Part shown: positions 10,301 to 19,345 of the stretch, one piece after another | Numbering within the stretch: the first letter of the stretch is position 1 | Layout of the letters: each line of letters opens with the position of its first letter | Source: Zancudomyces culisetae | Lineage: Eukaryota; Kickxellomycota; Harpellomycetes; Harpellales; Legeriomycetaceae | Assembly: GCA_001969505.1 (NCBI GenBank) | Contig: LSSK01001904.1 | Span: 1-28,334, forward strand | Reading direction: 5' to 3' | DNA: 28,334 bases | Made by a program: the position numbers and the translations under genes | The notes under the pieces: model-generated | Databases searched by the model: none | What the model was told of the DNA's origin: nothing | Seen by the model: only the letters and a program-made list of their open reading frames with translations

Positions 10301-11551
10301 CAACCTCAGAACGACCACCATTCGTCCTTTTCGGAGAATACTCCTGGTAGTAGTGACGCGGCCAATTTTTTGGGGTTCGGTAAAGTCGAGCTAAATGTGC
10401 CACTGTGCTTGTCGATGATTTTATTTACACACGATGCCATTATGCGAATCATGTTATTTACTAGTGCAAATCAGGACAGTGATTTTTACAAATGGGCAAA
10501 AGAAAGCATCGAAAATACGTTTTGTGGTCTTTTGAATTCAATTGGTTACAAGCACATCAAACCAGCCTTTGACAACATTATATCTGAGCTTAGGCAGTTG
10601 CAATCTCAGATCGGTTCATTGTCTGCAATAATACCCAAGACATCCGGTTCCTCATCGGATTTTGGCGCTGGTGAGAAATCTACCGCACTAGACTTGTTTC
10701 GAACAAAGTCGAAGTCATTTCAAAACAGCAAAATCCAGCTATTGATACAGGACTTTGATACATCAATAGGAATCGATTTAGTTATTAGTAAAAGAATCAC
10801 TGAGCTTGTGTCTATGTACGAATTATTATTTTTCGAGCTGGTTAATATGTCTGATCTTATACTCTCTTTAATTGAGGTTTACTACAAGCTTGTAATCACC
10901 TTGGTTGTTGATGAGATGGATTTTTTAAGTCTAGTCAACCAAGAAAAGCGGGCTTTGGAAAGGGTGCTGGACGATAGTGTTGTTCTTGGTGTTGATTGTA
11001 TCATCGAAACCATTATGAGACAAGTTGAAAATGTCTTGAATACCCAGCAAAAACCCGAAGATTATTGCCCGGCTATGAATATCTCTCTTCAATTAAAACC
11101 GACCATTGCATGCGTACGCGCTGTGCAGATGCTTACCGAATCTGCAGATATTATTTCCATGTTAACACTCTCACAAAAGGCACTTGGAAATGTTTACTTG
11201 GCCGAGATTGGCCATAGGCTATTTTCAATTCTAACTGAGCATATAAAAAGGTTTAGCATCTCTCAGCCTGGTGGTTTTCAACTCATAGCAGACTTGAATT
11301 TGTACAGCGATTTTGTGAACACTGAAATTGTTAATGGTGAGATTTCAGAAAAGTTTAAGGCACTTTTGGATCTGGCCAATTGCTTCATATTGGCACCAAA
11401 GGACTTGAGAGACTTTTTAAAGGACCTTTACTCACGAAGCAAAACGTTTGATAGTGTATTCCGTGGCGAAGAGGTGTACGAGTTTGTTGCTAGAAGAAGC
11501 GACTATGCACGCATTAGAAACCTCATTGAGGGTTATTGTGATTTCATGTGA
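7379..11551 (+). CDS. RCY1: Recyclin-type F-box protein with Sec10-like domain
   Basis: Single 1390-codon exon. Residues 1-350 are charged and low-complexity. An F-box lies at about 357-405 (LPPRVLANISVYLDVEDCVE). A long helical region follows that resembles the exocyst Sec10/recyclin family: YYYNKDMSAQAQVYARILSK with a downstream GESFVRYYLNTNELL, and the C-terminal LAPKDLRDFLKDL ending in RRSDYARI. Yeast Rcy1 and fission-yeast Pof6 share this F-box plus Sec10-like order; Rcy1 binds Skp1 and is needed to recycle membrane proteins such as the SNARE Snc1 from endosomes. This protein is about 500 residues longer than those homologs, through the N-terminal extension and inserts including a Gly/Ser run near 860 (GGSGGAGGG). 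The last four residues, CDFM, fit a CaaX prenylation box, a feature also reported for yeast Rcy1. Family confident; function by homology. Confidence 0.88.
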   Translation: MSSNTPSHGETMSIGMNGSHALKNEEEKNANPVPQPNKSDQIESAKKTQNNGKTKRTKKNYEDRQNILEKTVDIFGFGQNKGRQIVHSDSGTENESEDEKPENKNEKNGRDSDYNRDSRKVKTYKFGENGGMTGKHDAFDHQKPRLNLPKIREVFEKTTEYLTIKRPMTDDGGSGTILGQNFVADIFNMNKEKKKVSKYEMFLHNRERKRELEKARTNDERVSKYNFDRGFDWLMGKEVDGEWWHESPVTLTGNKSINLEFQEFEEFEDILEGLSDDDYENGEENKKAEEPVGKLIDTQDDQEGVAHTKKIDKKATETREVPSLSQSGKDGGSFKKTRGYKPLGVLKGSSRNKSKIVQWGRLPPRVLANISVYLDVEDCVEVFRARKLWYHQFLQRDGPYGGILWRLMLGRMGWRCIRLRIEGMKEKIVWDAPSCMWSLLKRVWGVKNCNELTELVEESAYHVFRALYRYYIRGYVGIIKPGGNGLKKKISQVLGMRESNKKLLIDLAEEIEQYMWFGRGLFHRKSTQINKKLLSIVHGIEEDLLEELIYYYNKDMSAQAQVYARILSKIRQGESFVRYYLNTNELLESGWDEAAEEVKAIYDDEDYDMGEFSIDPECVDLGCINSQKSKKESIEHQLVRISENITDAESYEGFLAYLTSVLVLEAYKLQKNLGMGSLVQKTICSLVLELFQRERLVGRVFERIFDQQNFVGAESSEFLKTIADIVALGFEVSQKWCSGVCLLECDNRSSSELRKKQDGIIKSLGSEAKHFVFAVPSEIGKKAVFSSISEKQVLYYLSVERNNLMRGWSAALEWHTSGMKAILQSAAKASDQMIFFTTKVWNTVKDPSLRFRSAIAILESGGSGGAGGGESNLPDTPPNIKSKTNMDGTDSSKDGVSRGTMRFKKFIRTFKFSEHSKNIEKYKTFITFTFLKRLGVTDEDIRSGVKSELIDLLFKFSEENSVKLGENNSSNGGKQPQNDHHSSFSENTPGSSDAANFLGFGKVELNVPLCLSMILFTHDAIMRIMLFTSANQDSDFYKWAKESIENTFCGLLNSIGYKHIKPAFDNIISELRQLQSQIGSLSAIIPKTSGSSSDFGAGEKSTALDLFRTKSKSFQNSKIQLLIQDFDTSIGIDLVISKRITELVSMYELLFFELVNMSDLILSLIEVYYKLVITLVVDEMDFLSLVNQEKRALERVLDDSVVLGVDCIIETIMRQVENVLNTQQKPEDYCPAMNISLQLKPTIACVRAVQMLTESADIISMLTLSQKALGNVYLAEIGHRLFSILTEHIKRFSISQPGGFQLIADLNLYSDFVNTEIVNGEISEKFKALLDLANCFILAPKDLRDFLKDLYSRSKTFDSVFRGEEVYEFVARRSDYARIRNLIEGYCDFM

Positions 11552-11625
11552 GCTTTGGTATATTCCATTCACTTGCGTGGCTCTCCCATCCAAATACTTT
11601 GTTGGTATTTTGTTGCCTTTATGTT

Positions 11626-11631
11626 AATAAA
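11626..11631 (+). terminator. Poly(A) signal AATAAA after the recyclin gene
   Basis: A canonical AATAAA lies 75 bases past the stop at 11551, followed by an A-rich stretch. It is a plausible 3' end-forming signal, though AT-rich DNA makes chance matches common. Confidence 0.45.
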
Positions 11632-12192
11632 ATATAAAAAACATGTCATACCAGTTCATTTATCTTTTGGCGTATAGCTGGCAATTGAACAAGTGCTCGT
11701 GTACTTATTAGTTGGTGTTGTTTTTTATTTTGGTATCATTTGTTAGATTAAATGCACCTCCATTCTTTTTGAACTATTTTTTCAAATTAATCACATTTAA
11801 TTGCTCATTAACATCAATATTCGTATACTCGAAATACAAATTATCATATAACTGTTAATTTGAACATATTGTGACAAAAAGTTACTTTTTTTTTTTTGAT
11901 AATAGTCCAAGCTTGAAAAGACGGAAAAAACAAAACAAATTAGACCTGCGATGGTGATAGCAAATAACACTGGAGAAAATTTTTTTCTTAACCCTATAAC
12001 TATTGGGTAATTGATTCACATTGATCTGTTCTAATTGAACAAAGTAGGAAAAGTCAAAGTACAGCTATGTGTCAAAACGCTTTATTCCAGATTTATGCTA
12101 TCCCGCAAAACTTTGTTTCAAAGTCTTTTTTTTTTTTGGTTCTTGATATCCTTATTTATTCCGTTGCTTTAATCCAAAACCATATCCTTTCC

Positions 12193-12200
12193 TATATAAA
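12193..12200 (+). promoter_or_regulatory. TATA box of the threonine dehydratase gene
   Basis: TATATAAA lies 109 bases before the start codon at 12309. The intervening purine-rich leader has no ATG, consistent with a transcript starting a few tens of bases downstream of this element. Confidence 0.55.
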
Positions 12201-12308
12201 GCTTTATAGACTTCGCACAAAGAAGCCCAAGGCGAGAAAAACAAGATAAAAATAGTAACAACAAAAATAACAGTAAAGATAAAAATAAACAAAAATCAAG
12301 TCGGCAAA

Positions 12309-14069
12309 ATGGATACAAGTAAAACAAACGGAAAAAATGCAGAATTGAAAGCTCAATTACTGGATAAGGTCGAGGAAAGTCTCAATGTACTAAAAACCGG
12401 AAACGACTACCTAAGTATGATTCTAACAGCCAACGTTTATGATGCAGCCGTTGAAACACCACTAACACCAGCAGTAAATCTGTCTAGCAAGCTGAATAAC
12501 AATATTTTGCTTAAGAGAGAGGATTTACAGCCGATATTCTCCTTTAAGATTCGTGGTGCCTATAACAAACTCTCCAATCTAACCGAGGAGGAGAAAAGCA
12601 GGGGGGTCATAGCCTGCTCGGCGGGTAATCACGCTCAGGGTGTTGGTAATATCCACTTATGCTTTTTTTCTTTCATTTATACAAATAATCCTGTTCCTTC
12701 TTCTTTAATATCCCTCCCCCATAATAGCATATGGTATTGAGCTAAAATTTGTACTTTATTGAAACATATAGCAATGGCAGCACAATCACTAGGAATAAAA
12801 GCCACCATTGTAATGCCTGTTAGCACACCAGAAATCAAATGGAAAAACGTACAGCGGATGGGAGGTACAGTAGTTCTGCACGGAGAAGATTTCGATTCAG
12901 CAAAAATGGAATGCGAAAGACTTGCAAAAGAAAAGGGATATGTAAACATTCACCCATTTGACGACCCATACGTGATTGCCGGCCAAGGCACAATTGGTGT
13001 GGAGATACTAAGGCAAGCAAAACCACAAGAAATATATGCGATTTTTGCAGCAGTCGGGGGTGGAGGGCTGATTGCTGGTATTGCAGCATATATCAAGCGT
13101 ATTTGCCCACATATAAAAGTCATTGGAGTTGAGGCAATCGATTCGGATGCAATGCACCAAGCATTGGAAAGCGGCTACAACAAGTTGATTGGTGAGGTCG
13201 GTTTGTTTGCCGAGGGAGCTGCCGTGCGCCAAGTTGGAGCAGAAACCTACCGGGTAGCTTCAGAATATGTAGACGAGATTGTTCTCGTAACCAATGATGA
13301 GATCTGTTCGGCTATTAAGGACGTGTTTGACGATACTAGATCTGTCCTAGAGCCTGCAGGTGCACTTGGGGTTGCTGGAATGAAAAAATACGCGCAAATG
13401 AATGATCTCAAGAACAAAACGCTGATTTCTGTTGCAAGCGGTGCCAATATTAATTTTAATAGGCTGCGATTTGTTGCTGAGCGAGCCGAAGTGGGTGAAG
13501 GATCCGAAGCAATGTTATCAGTTATGGTCCCTGAACTCCCTGGAAGCTTTTACCGACTATATCAAATCATCCATCCCCGTAATGTAACGGAATTTTCATA
13601 CCGCTACTCCGATCCCAAAATTGGTAGAATCTTCATGGCATTTAATCTCCAAGATAGAACTGCAGAACTTCCTAAACTATTACAGGAAATGAAAAATGAG
13701 GGGTTCCAGCCTATGGATATCAGTGATAATGAATTTGCTAAAGACCATGCGCGCTACATGATTGGTGGGCGATCGGAGGTTTCTCACGAACATCTTATTA
13801 GTTTCACTTTTCCTGAACGACCAGGTGCCCTGTATAGATTCCTTTCGGGAATGAGGCTTAATTGGAATATCTCGCTTTTCCATTACAGGAATTATGGTCA
13901 CGATTTTGCAAAGGTTCTCGTAGGCATCCAGGTTCCTCCAGACTCAACCACAAACTTCCAAACCATTGATGAGCTACCTCCATCGCTTGTCAACTATCTT
14001 GAGAATCTTAAATACCGATATAAAATCGAAACACAGAACCCTATCTATCAGTCACATTTTCGCTGCTAA
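12309..14069 (+). CDS. ILV1: Threonine dehydratase (threonine deaminase), isoleucine pathway
   Basis: PLP enzyme converting threonine to 2-oxobutanoate and ammonia, the first committed step to isoleucine. Two exons, 12309-12645 and 12772-14069, give 544 residues. The join (GG TGT TG | CA ATG) restores the family motif [20 protein letters not shown]. Catalytic-lysine motif SFKIRGAY places the PLP lysine at 80; GNHAQG is at 106-111; the Gly-rich phosphate-binding loop [10 protein letters not shown] is in exon 2. The C-terminal third holds two ACT-like regulatory modules ([20 protein letters not shown] and [12 protein letters not shown]), which in this family bind isoleucine and valine, so feedback control is expected. 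The N-terminus ([16 protein letters not shown]) lacks Arg and is not a typical mitochondrial presequence, although yeast Ilv1 is mitochondrial. Length lies between E. coli IlvA (about 514) and yeast Ilv1 (about 576). Confidence 0.95.
12646..12771 (+). other. Intron of threonine dehydratase
   Basis: 126-base phase-1 intron with donor GTAATA and acceptor ATATAG. A GCTAAAA branch-like word lies near the acceptor. Removal restores the alanine codon of HAQGVA; without it the frame stops at once. Confidence 0.9.
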
Positions 14070-14960
14070 TTCTTCAATGCAAACTAGTGTTATTTTGTGA
14101 ACATACACCACATAGTATTTATTCCTATGCCTTGGGTTGAATGATTCGAACTAGCATGGGTAATAATACAACCAACTGTGTTATGCAGAAAATGTCCTTG
14201 TACAGTGTTGGTGTTACTTTACCCAACAAGCTGTCTCAAGTGTACGTGTTTAGCTATTTTTTCCCCCCATCATCACTCCATTCCTCATATGACGGGGTTA
14301 TTTTCCTAGAATTTTTTATCCTTTTATCCTTTTACATCTTTTTTTAATGAAATCTTAGCCTTTTTCCCACCACAGGACTATGTTTTTTGTGTGTTTATTT
14401 TCTTTTTTTTTCTCAAATGACCTCGACGGGCTCACCTAAAAAAAAACCAACATATCTATACATTGCATAAAAAAAGTGAAACAAAGGGCGGCGAATAAAT
14501 TGGGATTTGTTGCTTCACCATTTGCCAGCAATTTGTCATGTCTTTGATTCTAGCACCTCTGATTGCTCAATCTGTTTTTTTTTACTACAAAATCTCTGGG
14601 GTTGTCAAATTTTAGTGGTTCAGTTTGAGTCAATTCGATCCAAAAGGTATAAAATTTAAAATCTCGACACACAGCTTTGCATTTGCATTGAAAATACTTA
14701 ACCACCAGCACACCCCTGAGCTACTAGGGACACACATAAACTCGTATTCCCTCTTCTGGAGTTACAACCCGTTTCAATTTCTTGGCTTTAGGAATATCTG
14801 TATTTCTTTAAGCACGAGATATCCCTCAATGTCCTATCCTTCTTATTCAATATTTTTTCCCTTGCTCTTTTTAAATGTATAAACTATACATCCGATCTAT
14901 CAAATATACCCTGTATATACCGGTACATATCCATAAACATAAAGTGTGAAGCAAAAAAAA
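14070..14960 (+). other. Intergenic region before the first Sec14 gene
   Basis: About 890 bases, T-rich, with no recognisable gene; the short open frames look random. GTATATA at 14913-14919, some 45 bases before the next start codon, is a weak TATA candidate. No RNA gene seen. Confidence 0.5.
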
Positions 14961-16397
14961 ATGGCTTCTGTACCAGCCTCAATAGTTGAACAGTACAAAA
15001 ACGGAAAGCTAGATCTGGCTGGCTGTTATGGAAATCTAACCGAGTTCGAGAATAAAAAATTGCGAAAAACATACGAAATACTATTTAAGCAGTTTAATGT
15101 AGATATATGCCAAGTAAAAAACACGATGGGTGAACTAATTATGACCAGCAAAGCTGATACTGAGGTCATAGACGAAGACAAAACAACACAGGGAAAAGCA
15201 ACCGAGCCTCGGAAGGTATATGGTTCTTTTCGCTATGGAGAGATAATCCAGAATACAATGACTCAAACGGGGAAGATCGTACCTGTAGATTTTTCTTCAG
15301 TAGTCAAGGACACTACTCTTGGTTCTTTATTTTTTGCAACACTAAGAGAAGAGAGAGCCGACTCGTTTGTACTGAGATTTCTGAGAGCACGCAAATGGAA
15401 TCCTGAGAAGGCGGCGGATATGCTTTTATATGTTGTAAAATTTTTCCATTGTGAAAATATTGAAAGGATAATATTTTATGGTGAGTCTGAGATAGATGCC
15501 TCGATGTTACACAAGGGACTTGTGTTTTTCCAGGGTAGAGATAAGTTAAACTGCCCGATAGTGTAAGTCATTTTCAACGCTTTATAGGCATTATTGTACT
15601 GGTCTCGAGGCATCAAAGAGAGTTGTATTTCTGATTTTTGTAATAGACGTGTAGAACTATGATAAACTTTTTGGTCCGCGCACCGAGAATAAGGCTAATT
15701 TTTGTATTATGAAAATAGATGCGCTAGGATATTGAAGCATTTTCAGAACGACCAGCCCTTCTCAAACTTTAAAAAATTCTTGATCTATTTTATGGAAATG
15801 GCCAGAAAATTTCAACGAGGTTCCGAAAAGCTGTGTTTTATAGTAGATTTAACGGGATTTTCAATGGATAATATGGACTGGAATGCAGTGCGACTCTTGC
15901 TGAAATACTTGGAGCTTTATTATCCAGAGAAATTGTCACTGGTTATAATATATGGTAGTCCCTGGTGGTTTTCTGGTTTGTTCAAGATGATCAAACCACT
16001 AATTGACCCAGTTGTCGCTTCTAAAATCCAGTTTTGCAAGACCGGAGCTGAGTTGTCTAGCTTTATAACCAGTAGTAACATCAAAACAAATAGGGACAAC
16101 ACCATTGATTACAAGTATGACTATATTCCGCCAAAAATGAATGAAAATGAACTGATGAAGGATTTAGAAGGTAAAAAAACTGCACTTGAAAACCACCGCA
16201 AGACCTGTGAAGAGTTTAAAACGTTGACTGAGCAATGGATTGATGTACACAAGCACAGAAGTGGCAGCAGTCAAAGTGCTTCATCTGATGTAAATAAAAT
16301 ATCCAATGCTAGAAATGCTTGTGAGGAACAATTATTGGAGAGTAGTTTAAAGTTGGACAAGTATACCCGGGCTAAAAATATCTATGATAGACTCTAA
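14961..16397 (+). CDS. Sec14/CRAL-TRIO phosphatidylinositol-transfer-like protein, paralog A
   Basis: Two exons, 14961-15562 and 15719-16397, give 426 residues. The start is the ATG before ASVPASIVEQYK; the preceding frame has only non-ATG codons. The N-terminal helical region (CYGNLTEFENKKLRKTYEIL) resembles Csr1/Sfh-type Sec14 homologs. The CRAL-TRIO N helices include FVLRFLRARKW at about 135-145, then the lipid-binding domain (LCFIVDLTGFSMDNMDW, YPEKLSLVIIYGSPWWFSGL, KPLIDPVVASKIQF). The C-terminal 60 residues are charged and probably helical. Such proteins bind and present phosphatidylinositol and other lipids to membrane enzymes; the exact ligand is not readable. A paralog lies at 20022-21582 on the opposite strand, sharing the first intron position. 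Confidence 0.92.
15563..15718 (+). other. Intron of Sec14 paralog A
   Basis: 156-base phase-2 intron with donor GTAAGT, branch-like GCTAAT and acceptor AATAG. Splicing turns the GT of exon 1 and the A of exon 2 into Val, giving CPIVCARILKHFQNDQP, which matches the family spacing from G-x-P-I to the next helix. Confidence 0.88.
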
Positions 16398-17462
16398 CAT
16401 AAACTATATGCCTTAAAAAATACATGTTTTTACATTGAATCATACTTTAAGTTTTTTTTTGTTTTTCAACTTTTAAAACTGACATAATTTTGCATATTAC
16501 CCTTAAAACTTGTAAATAATTAATCCAAATATCAACAAAGCATATTAACATTTAGAGCTTTTAAGTCCAGAACATTTTGTGGTAGCACTCAGTGTGCGTC
16601 TCATTGAAAATTCCCTCCCATATCTGTGCTTTGCTTACTTTGATACGATAAAATCGAGGAAAGCATAGCGATGAGGAGAGTGTAGTAGTTTCACCTTTAT
16701 ACAAACACAGCAAGTCGATGAAAAAAAAATTATAATCCCATCTTGATCACTTTTTTTTTTTTTATTTTACAAATGAAGGATAGCGAATACAGCTAGCTGC
16801 AATTGTCAAGTCACTTTCCCTCAGTTTTAAATATAATTAAGAATCATTTATTTCCATACACAGCGCTACCTTCCATTTTTGAACAGCAAATAAAAGAAAA
16901 CAGACCCACAAACATCATGCCTTTTAGTTCACGTGTATTGCGTGCACTAGAGGGGGTTGCATATACAAATGGCTTTGGTATGCGTCAGAATATCCGCTTA
17001 TCACATAGTCCTCCCTGTCATGTGGTACATTATTACCTTTTCCCTGAGCCTATTTGCGAAGGGTGCCATTTTGCGAAAAATTAACTGAGATTAGTTACTC
17101 AGCTGGCTTTTATAATTCAAATGAAGCAATGTTATTTGGTGTAATTTGTATATTATTGGATAAGAATTTGTTTGTCGCCTTTTTTTTTTAATAATTCGCA
17201 ACTGTAGGCAATTCCGAGGTTGAGGATGATGGTGAGAGTGGTGTTATGTCTACCTGTCATAGTTTAATGAAAAGCGAAAAATAATTCGAGCCAAAAAAGC
17301 TGATTAGCAGTGAACTGAAGAATTAGTAATATTTCCAATTGTATTTATCTATACAAAAAGACTCAAAAGTGAGTCCTTTCAACCTTTTTTTTTCATATAC
17401 CATTACTCTTTTGATATCGTACAAGAAAATAAGGAGACTAGAAAGTTAGAATATAAAAAAAA
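16398..17462 (+). other. Intergenic region before the acyltransferase gene
   Basis: About 1.07 kb, AT-rich with several T runs. It contains one small frame ending at 17084; from an internal ATG at 16918 it would code 55 residues (begins MPFSSRVLRALEGVAYTNGF, His/Cys-containing end). I do not recognise it and cannot say whether it is expressed. The rest shows nothing recognisable. Confidence 0.45.
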
Positions 17463-19345
17463 ATGGAAAAAGAAATTTCAGACGAGAAAGTAATAACACC
17501 AAAGAGTCTTATCTCAAACAACAAGGCTACTAGTACGCTTTATCTACCTATCAGGATTTTCGAACTATTATTTTTAACTGTGCTTCATACTGTATTTGCA
17601 TTTTTGACCGATGTACTATATATGCCTATCAAATATATATCCCCAAAGCTATTCGGAGCTTTAATGGCTTCCTTAAGAAGAACCTGCTCTTTACTGTTAT
17701 TGGGTACTGCAAATGTATTTATTCCAACAAAGCTGGTGTTAACTACTGACGAAAGTACGGTTGATTTTTTCGAACAGAACGAGTTAACAGTTTCACCTTC
17801 AAAGAGGTTCAAATTATTCAATTTACCAAAAGAGGGGATAATTATCTCTAACCACCAAGTAAGTTTTGCGTATAGCACTTGATAAACTGAGAAAAAGATA
17901 TGAGTATATATATGGAGTTTATGACATCTGATACCATTTTATGGGTCATAAACGAAGCACTTGGTACTTTCTAAGTGCAATATATGTGGGTGGATCGAGT
18001 ATTAATTGCTTTATATATCAAATAGGGATGGTTCGACTTTTTGTATCTATGGTATGTATTTTTTAATTCCATCTTATACACCATTGCTGCGATAATGAGA
18101 CTTAGGTCACATTAATTTAGCGCAACAATGAAGGAACACTCTTACAGTATTCTATACAAATATAGTTCGCTTTTGTACTTTTCAGACAGAGATAAGAATG
18201 TAATATTGGTTTTATTCAGTGCAGCAAAAGGCTATCCTTTACTTGGAGCGTAAGTTTATTGAAATTTGTACATTCAATACATGTTTTGGTCGTATTTTTG
18301 GCATTAAACCCGCTTAGTTTAAAAAGATAATAACCCTAACTTAATCTGTTTTATAGGGTAAGAACTCTTCTGATATATCAGGCATTGGTAGTTAAAAAAT
18401 ATATATTGTATACTTTTGCTTTACCGAATATTGGTTTTTTAATTTAATAGATCATGAAAAGCTTTGGGTTCATTTTTATGGAAAGAGATTGGAAAAAGGA
18501 TGGATCAAACTACTTAGATCAACTTTCGAGGGTGAAGGCGGATGTACGTGAATCATGGCTTGTTATGTATCCAGAGGGATACCTATTTTGCAAAGAGAAC
18601 AAGGAAAAAAGCGACAGTTTTGCGAGAAAGAGTGGATGTGTAAGAAATAACTTATTTTTACTATTGTCTTTTTCTGCCTGTGTGGTCAAATGAACCATAC
18701 TTGGAGAGACTTTAAAAATTTTCCACGATAAAGTATAATATAAATGTATGTATTGACAACTAGAAACCGACTAGATATACCCTTCTACCACGCGTAACGG
18801 GAATCTTTCACGCAGTGAACATATTGCGAAGCAAAAAAGAATACCTATACGATTTAACCCTTGGATACGAAGGAATGCGCCCAAGCGACGACCATTATGC
18901 TAAGCATCCGATATCTGATCAACTCATTTATGGAAATAATCCTGGATATGTTCATATCCACGTCAGAAGATACAAAACTTCAGAAATTCCCACAGAAATC
19001 AACGCGTTTACCGATTGGATTTACAAGGTTTGGTACGAAAAGGATGAGCTCATGGAGTTCTATTATAAAAACGGAGTATTCCCGGCAGCAATAAAGGATG
19101 CAGATCTCAGAAATAAGGTAGTCGGTCGTATGATGCAAAATCTCGAGAATAGTCTGCGTGCTGGTAACGATTATGGTGAAGGCCACAATGATGGAACAGA
19201 GGATTTCTCTAGCTGTGAGATTGGAGGTGAAAACATGAGAATAGTCAAGATGGAGCTTCCTCATCCTCTTATGTACCTAAGAATTTCCCTACCTATCGTC
19301 GTGGCATGGTATGTAGTGAAGACTCTCTTGAGAATTGTATTGTGA
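17463..19345 (+). CDS. PlsC-type lysophospholipid acyltransferase (Cst26/Psi1, LCLAT1-like)
   Basis: Exons 17463-17858, 18026-18051, 18166-18249, 18357 (one base), 18451-18639 and 18764-19345 give 425 residues. N-terminal membrane segments lie at about 26-55 and 65-85; a C-terminal one is at about 402-424. The acyltransferase block is H131-x4-D136 (NHQGWFD), then FLYL, KGYPLLGA, FGFIFMERDW (Arg181), WLVMYPEGY (209-213) and LLPRVTG (239-245). This order and spacing match yeast Cst26/Psi1 and animal LCLAT1/AGPAT5 enzymes, which reacylate lysophospholipids at the ER; Psi1 sets the sn-1 chain of phosphatidylinositol. Substrate here is inferred. Odd points: Tyr213 replaces the usual Thr of FPEGT, and codon 169 is completed by a one-base exon. 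It is flanked by two Sec14 genes. Confidence 0.87.
17859..18025 (+). other. Acyltransferase intron 1
   Basis: 167 bases, phase 0, donor GTAAGT, branch-like TATTAAT about 20 bases from acceptor AATAG. Joins SNHQ to GWFDFLYL, keeping the H-x4-D spacing. Confidence 0.85.
18052..18165 (+). other. Acyltransferase intron 2
   Basis: 114 bases, phase 2, donor GTATGT, acceptor TATAG. Exon 2 between introns 1 and 2 is only 26 bases. The acceptor was chosen because it alone gives the family spacing between FLYL and the VILVL strand. Confidence 0.78.
18250..18356 (+). other. Acyltransferase intron 3
   Basis: 107 bases, phase 2, donor GTAAGT, strong branch-like CTAAC at 18336-18340 followed by a T-rich tract and acceptor TATAG. 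Confidence 0.7.
18357..18357 (+). other. Putative one-nucleotide micro-exon
   Basis: A lone G sits between acceptor TATAG (ending 18356) and donor GTAAGA (starting 18358). Adding it to the GC left from exon 3 makes the Ala169 codon and brings exon 5 (starting ATCATG) into frame, giving PLLGAIMKSFGFIF with family-correct length. A direct join of exons 3 and 5 would be frameshifted. Confidence 0.6.
18358..18450 (+). other. Acyltransferase intron 4
   Basis: 93 bases, phase 0, donor GTAAGA, acceptor TTTAATAG. The branch site is not obvious. TAA and TAG in frame just before 18451 mean exon 5 cannot start further upstream. Confidence 0.65.
18640..18763 (+). other. Acyltransferase intron 5
   Basis: 124 bases, phase 0, donor GTAAGA, branch-like TTGAC close to acceptor ACTAG. 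Joins KSGC to KPTRYTLLPR, matching the family's G-x4-R-x2-LLPR spacing. Confidence 0.82.

Larger units (their letters stand above)
11552..12308 (+). other. Intergenic region: recyclin 3' end and threonine dehydratase promoter
   Basis: About 750 bases with T runs (near 11886 and 12125) and no recognisable gene. A 60-codon ATG frame at 12067-12249 contains the TATA element inside it and is probably not translated. The last 100 bases before 12309 are A-rich and free of ATG, as expected for a fungal leader. Confidence 0.55.

Noticed and set aside
12067-12249. 60-codon ORF before threonine dehydratase as a presequence exon or uORF
   Set aside because: A good TATA box lies within it at 12193, it is hydrophobic rather than presequence-like, and no splice would join it cleanly to the enzyme.
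14141-14160. TTCGAAC tRNA T-loop-like word
   Set aside because: The flanking bases do not form a T-stem and no A-box or anticodon arm lies upstream.
14946-14960. GTG start extending Sec14 A by five residues (and a TTG start on Sec14 B)
   Set aside because: An ATG follows immediately in each case, with an A-rich context, and nuclear genes use ATG.
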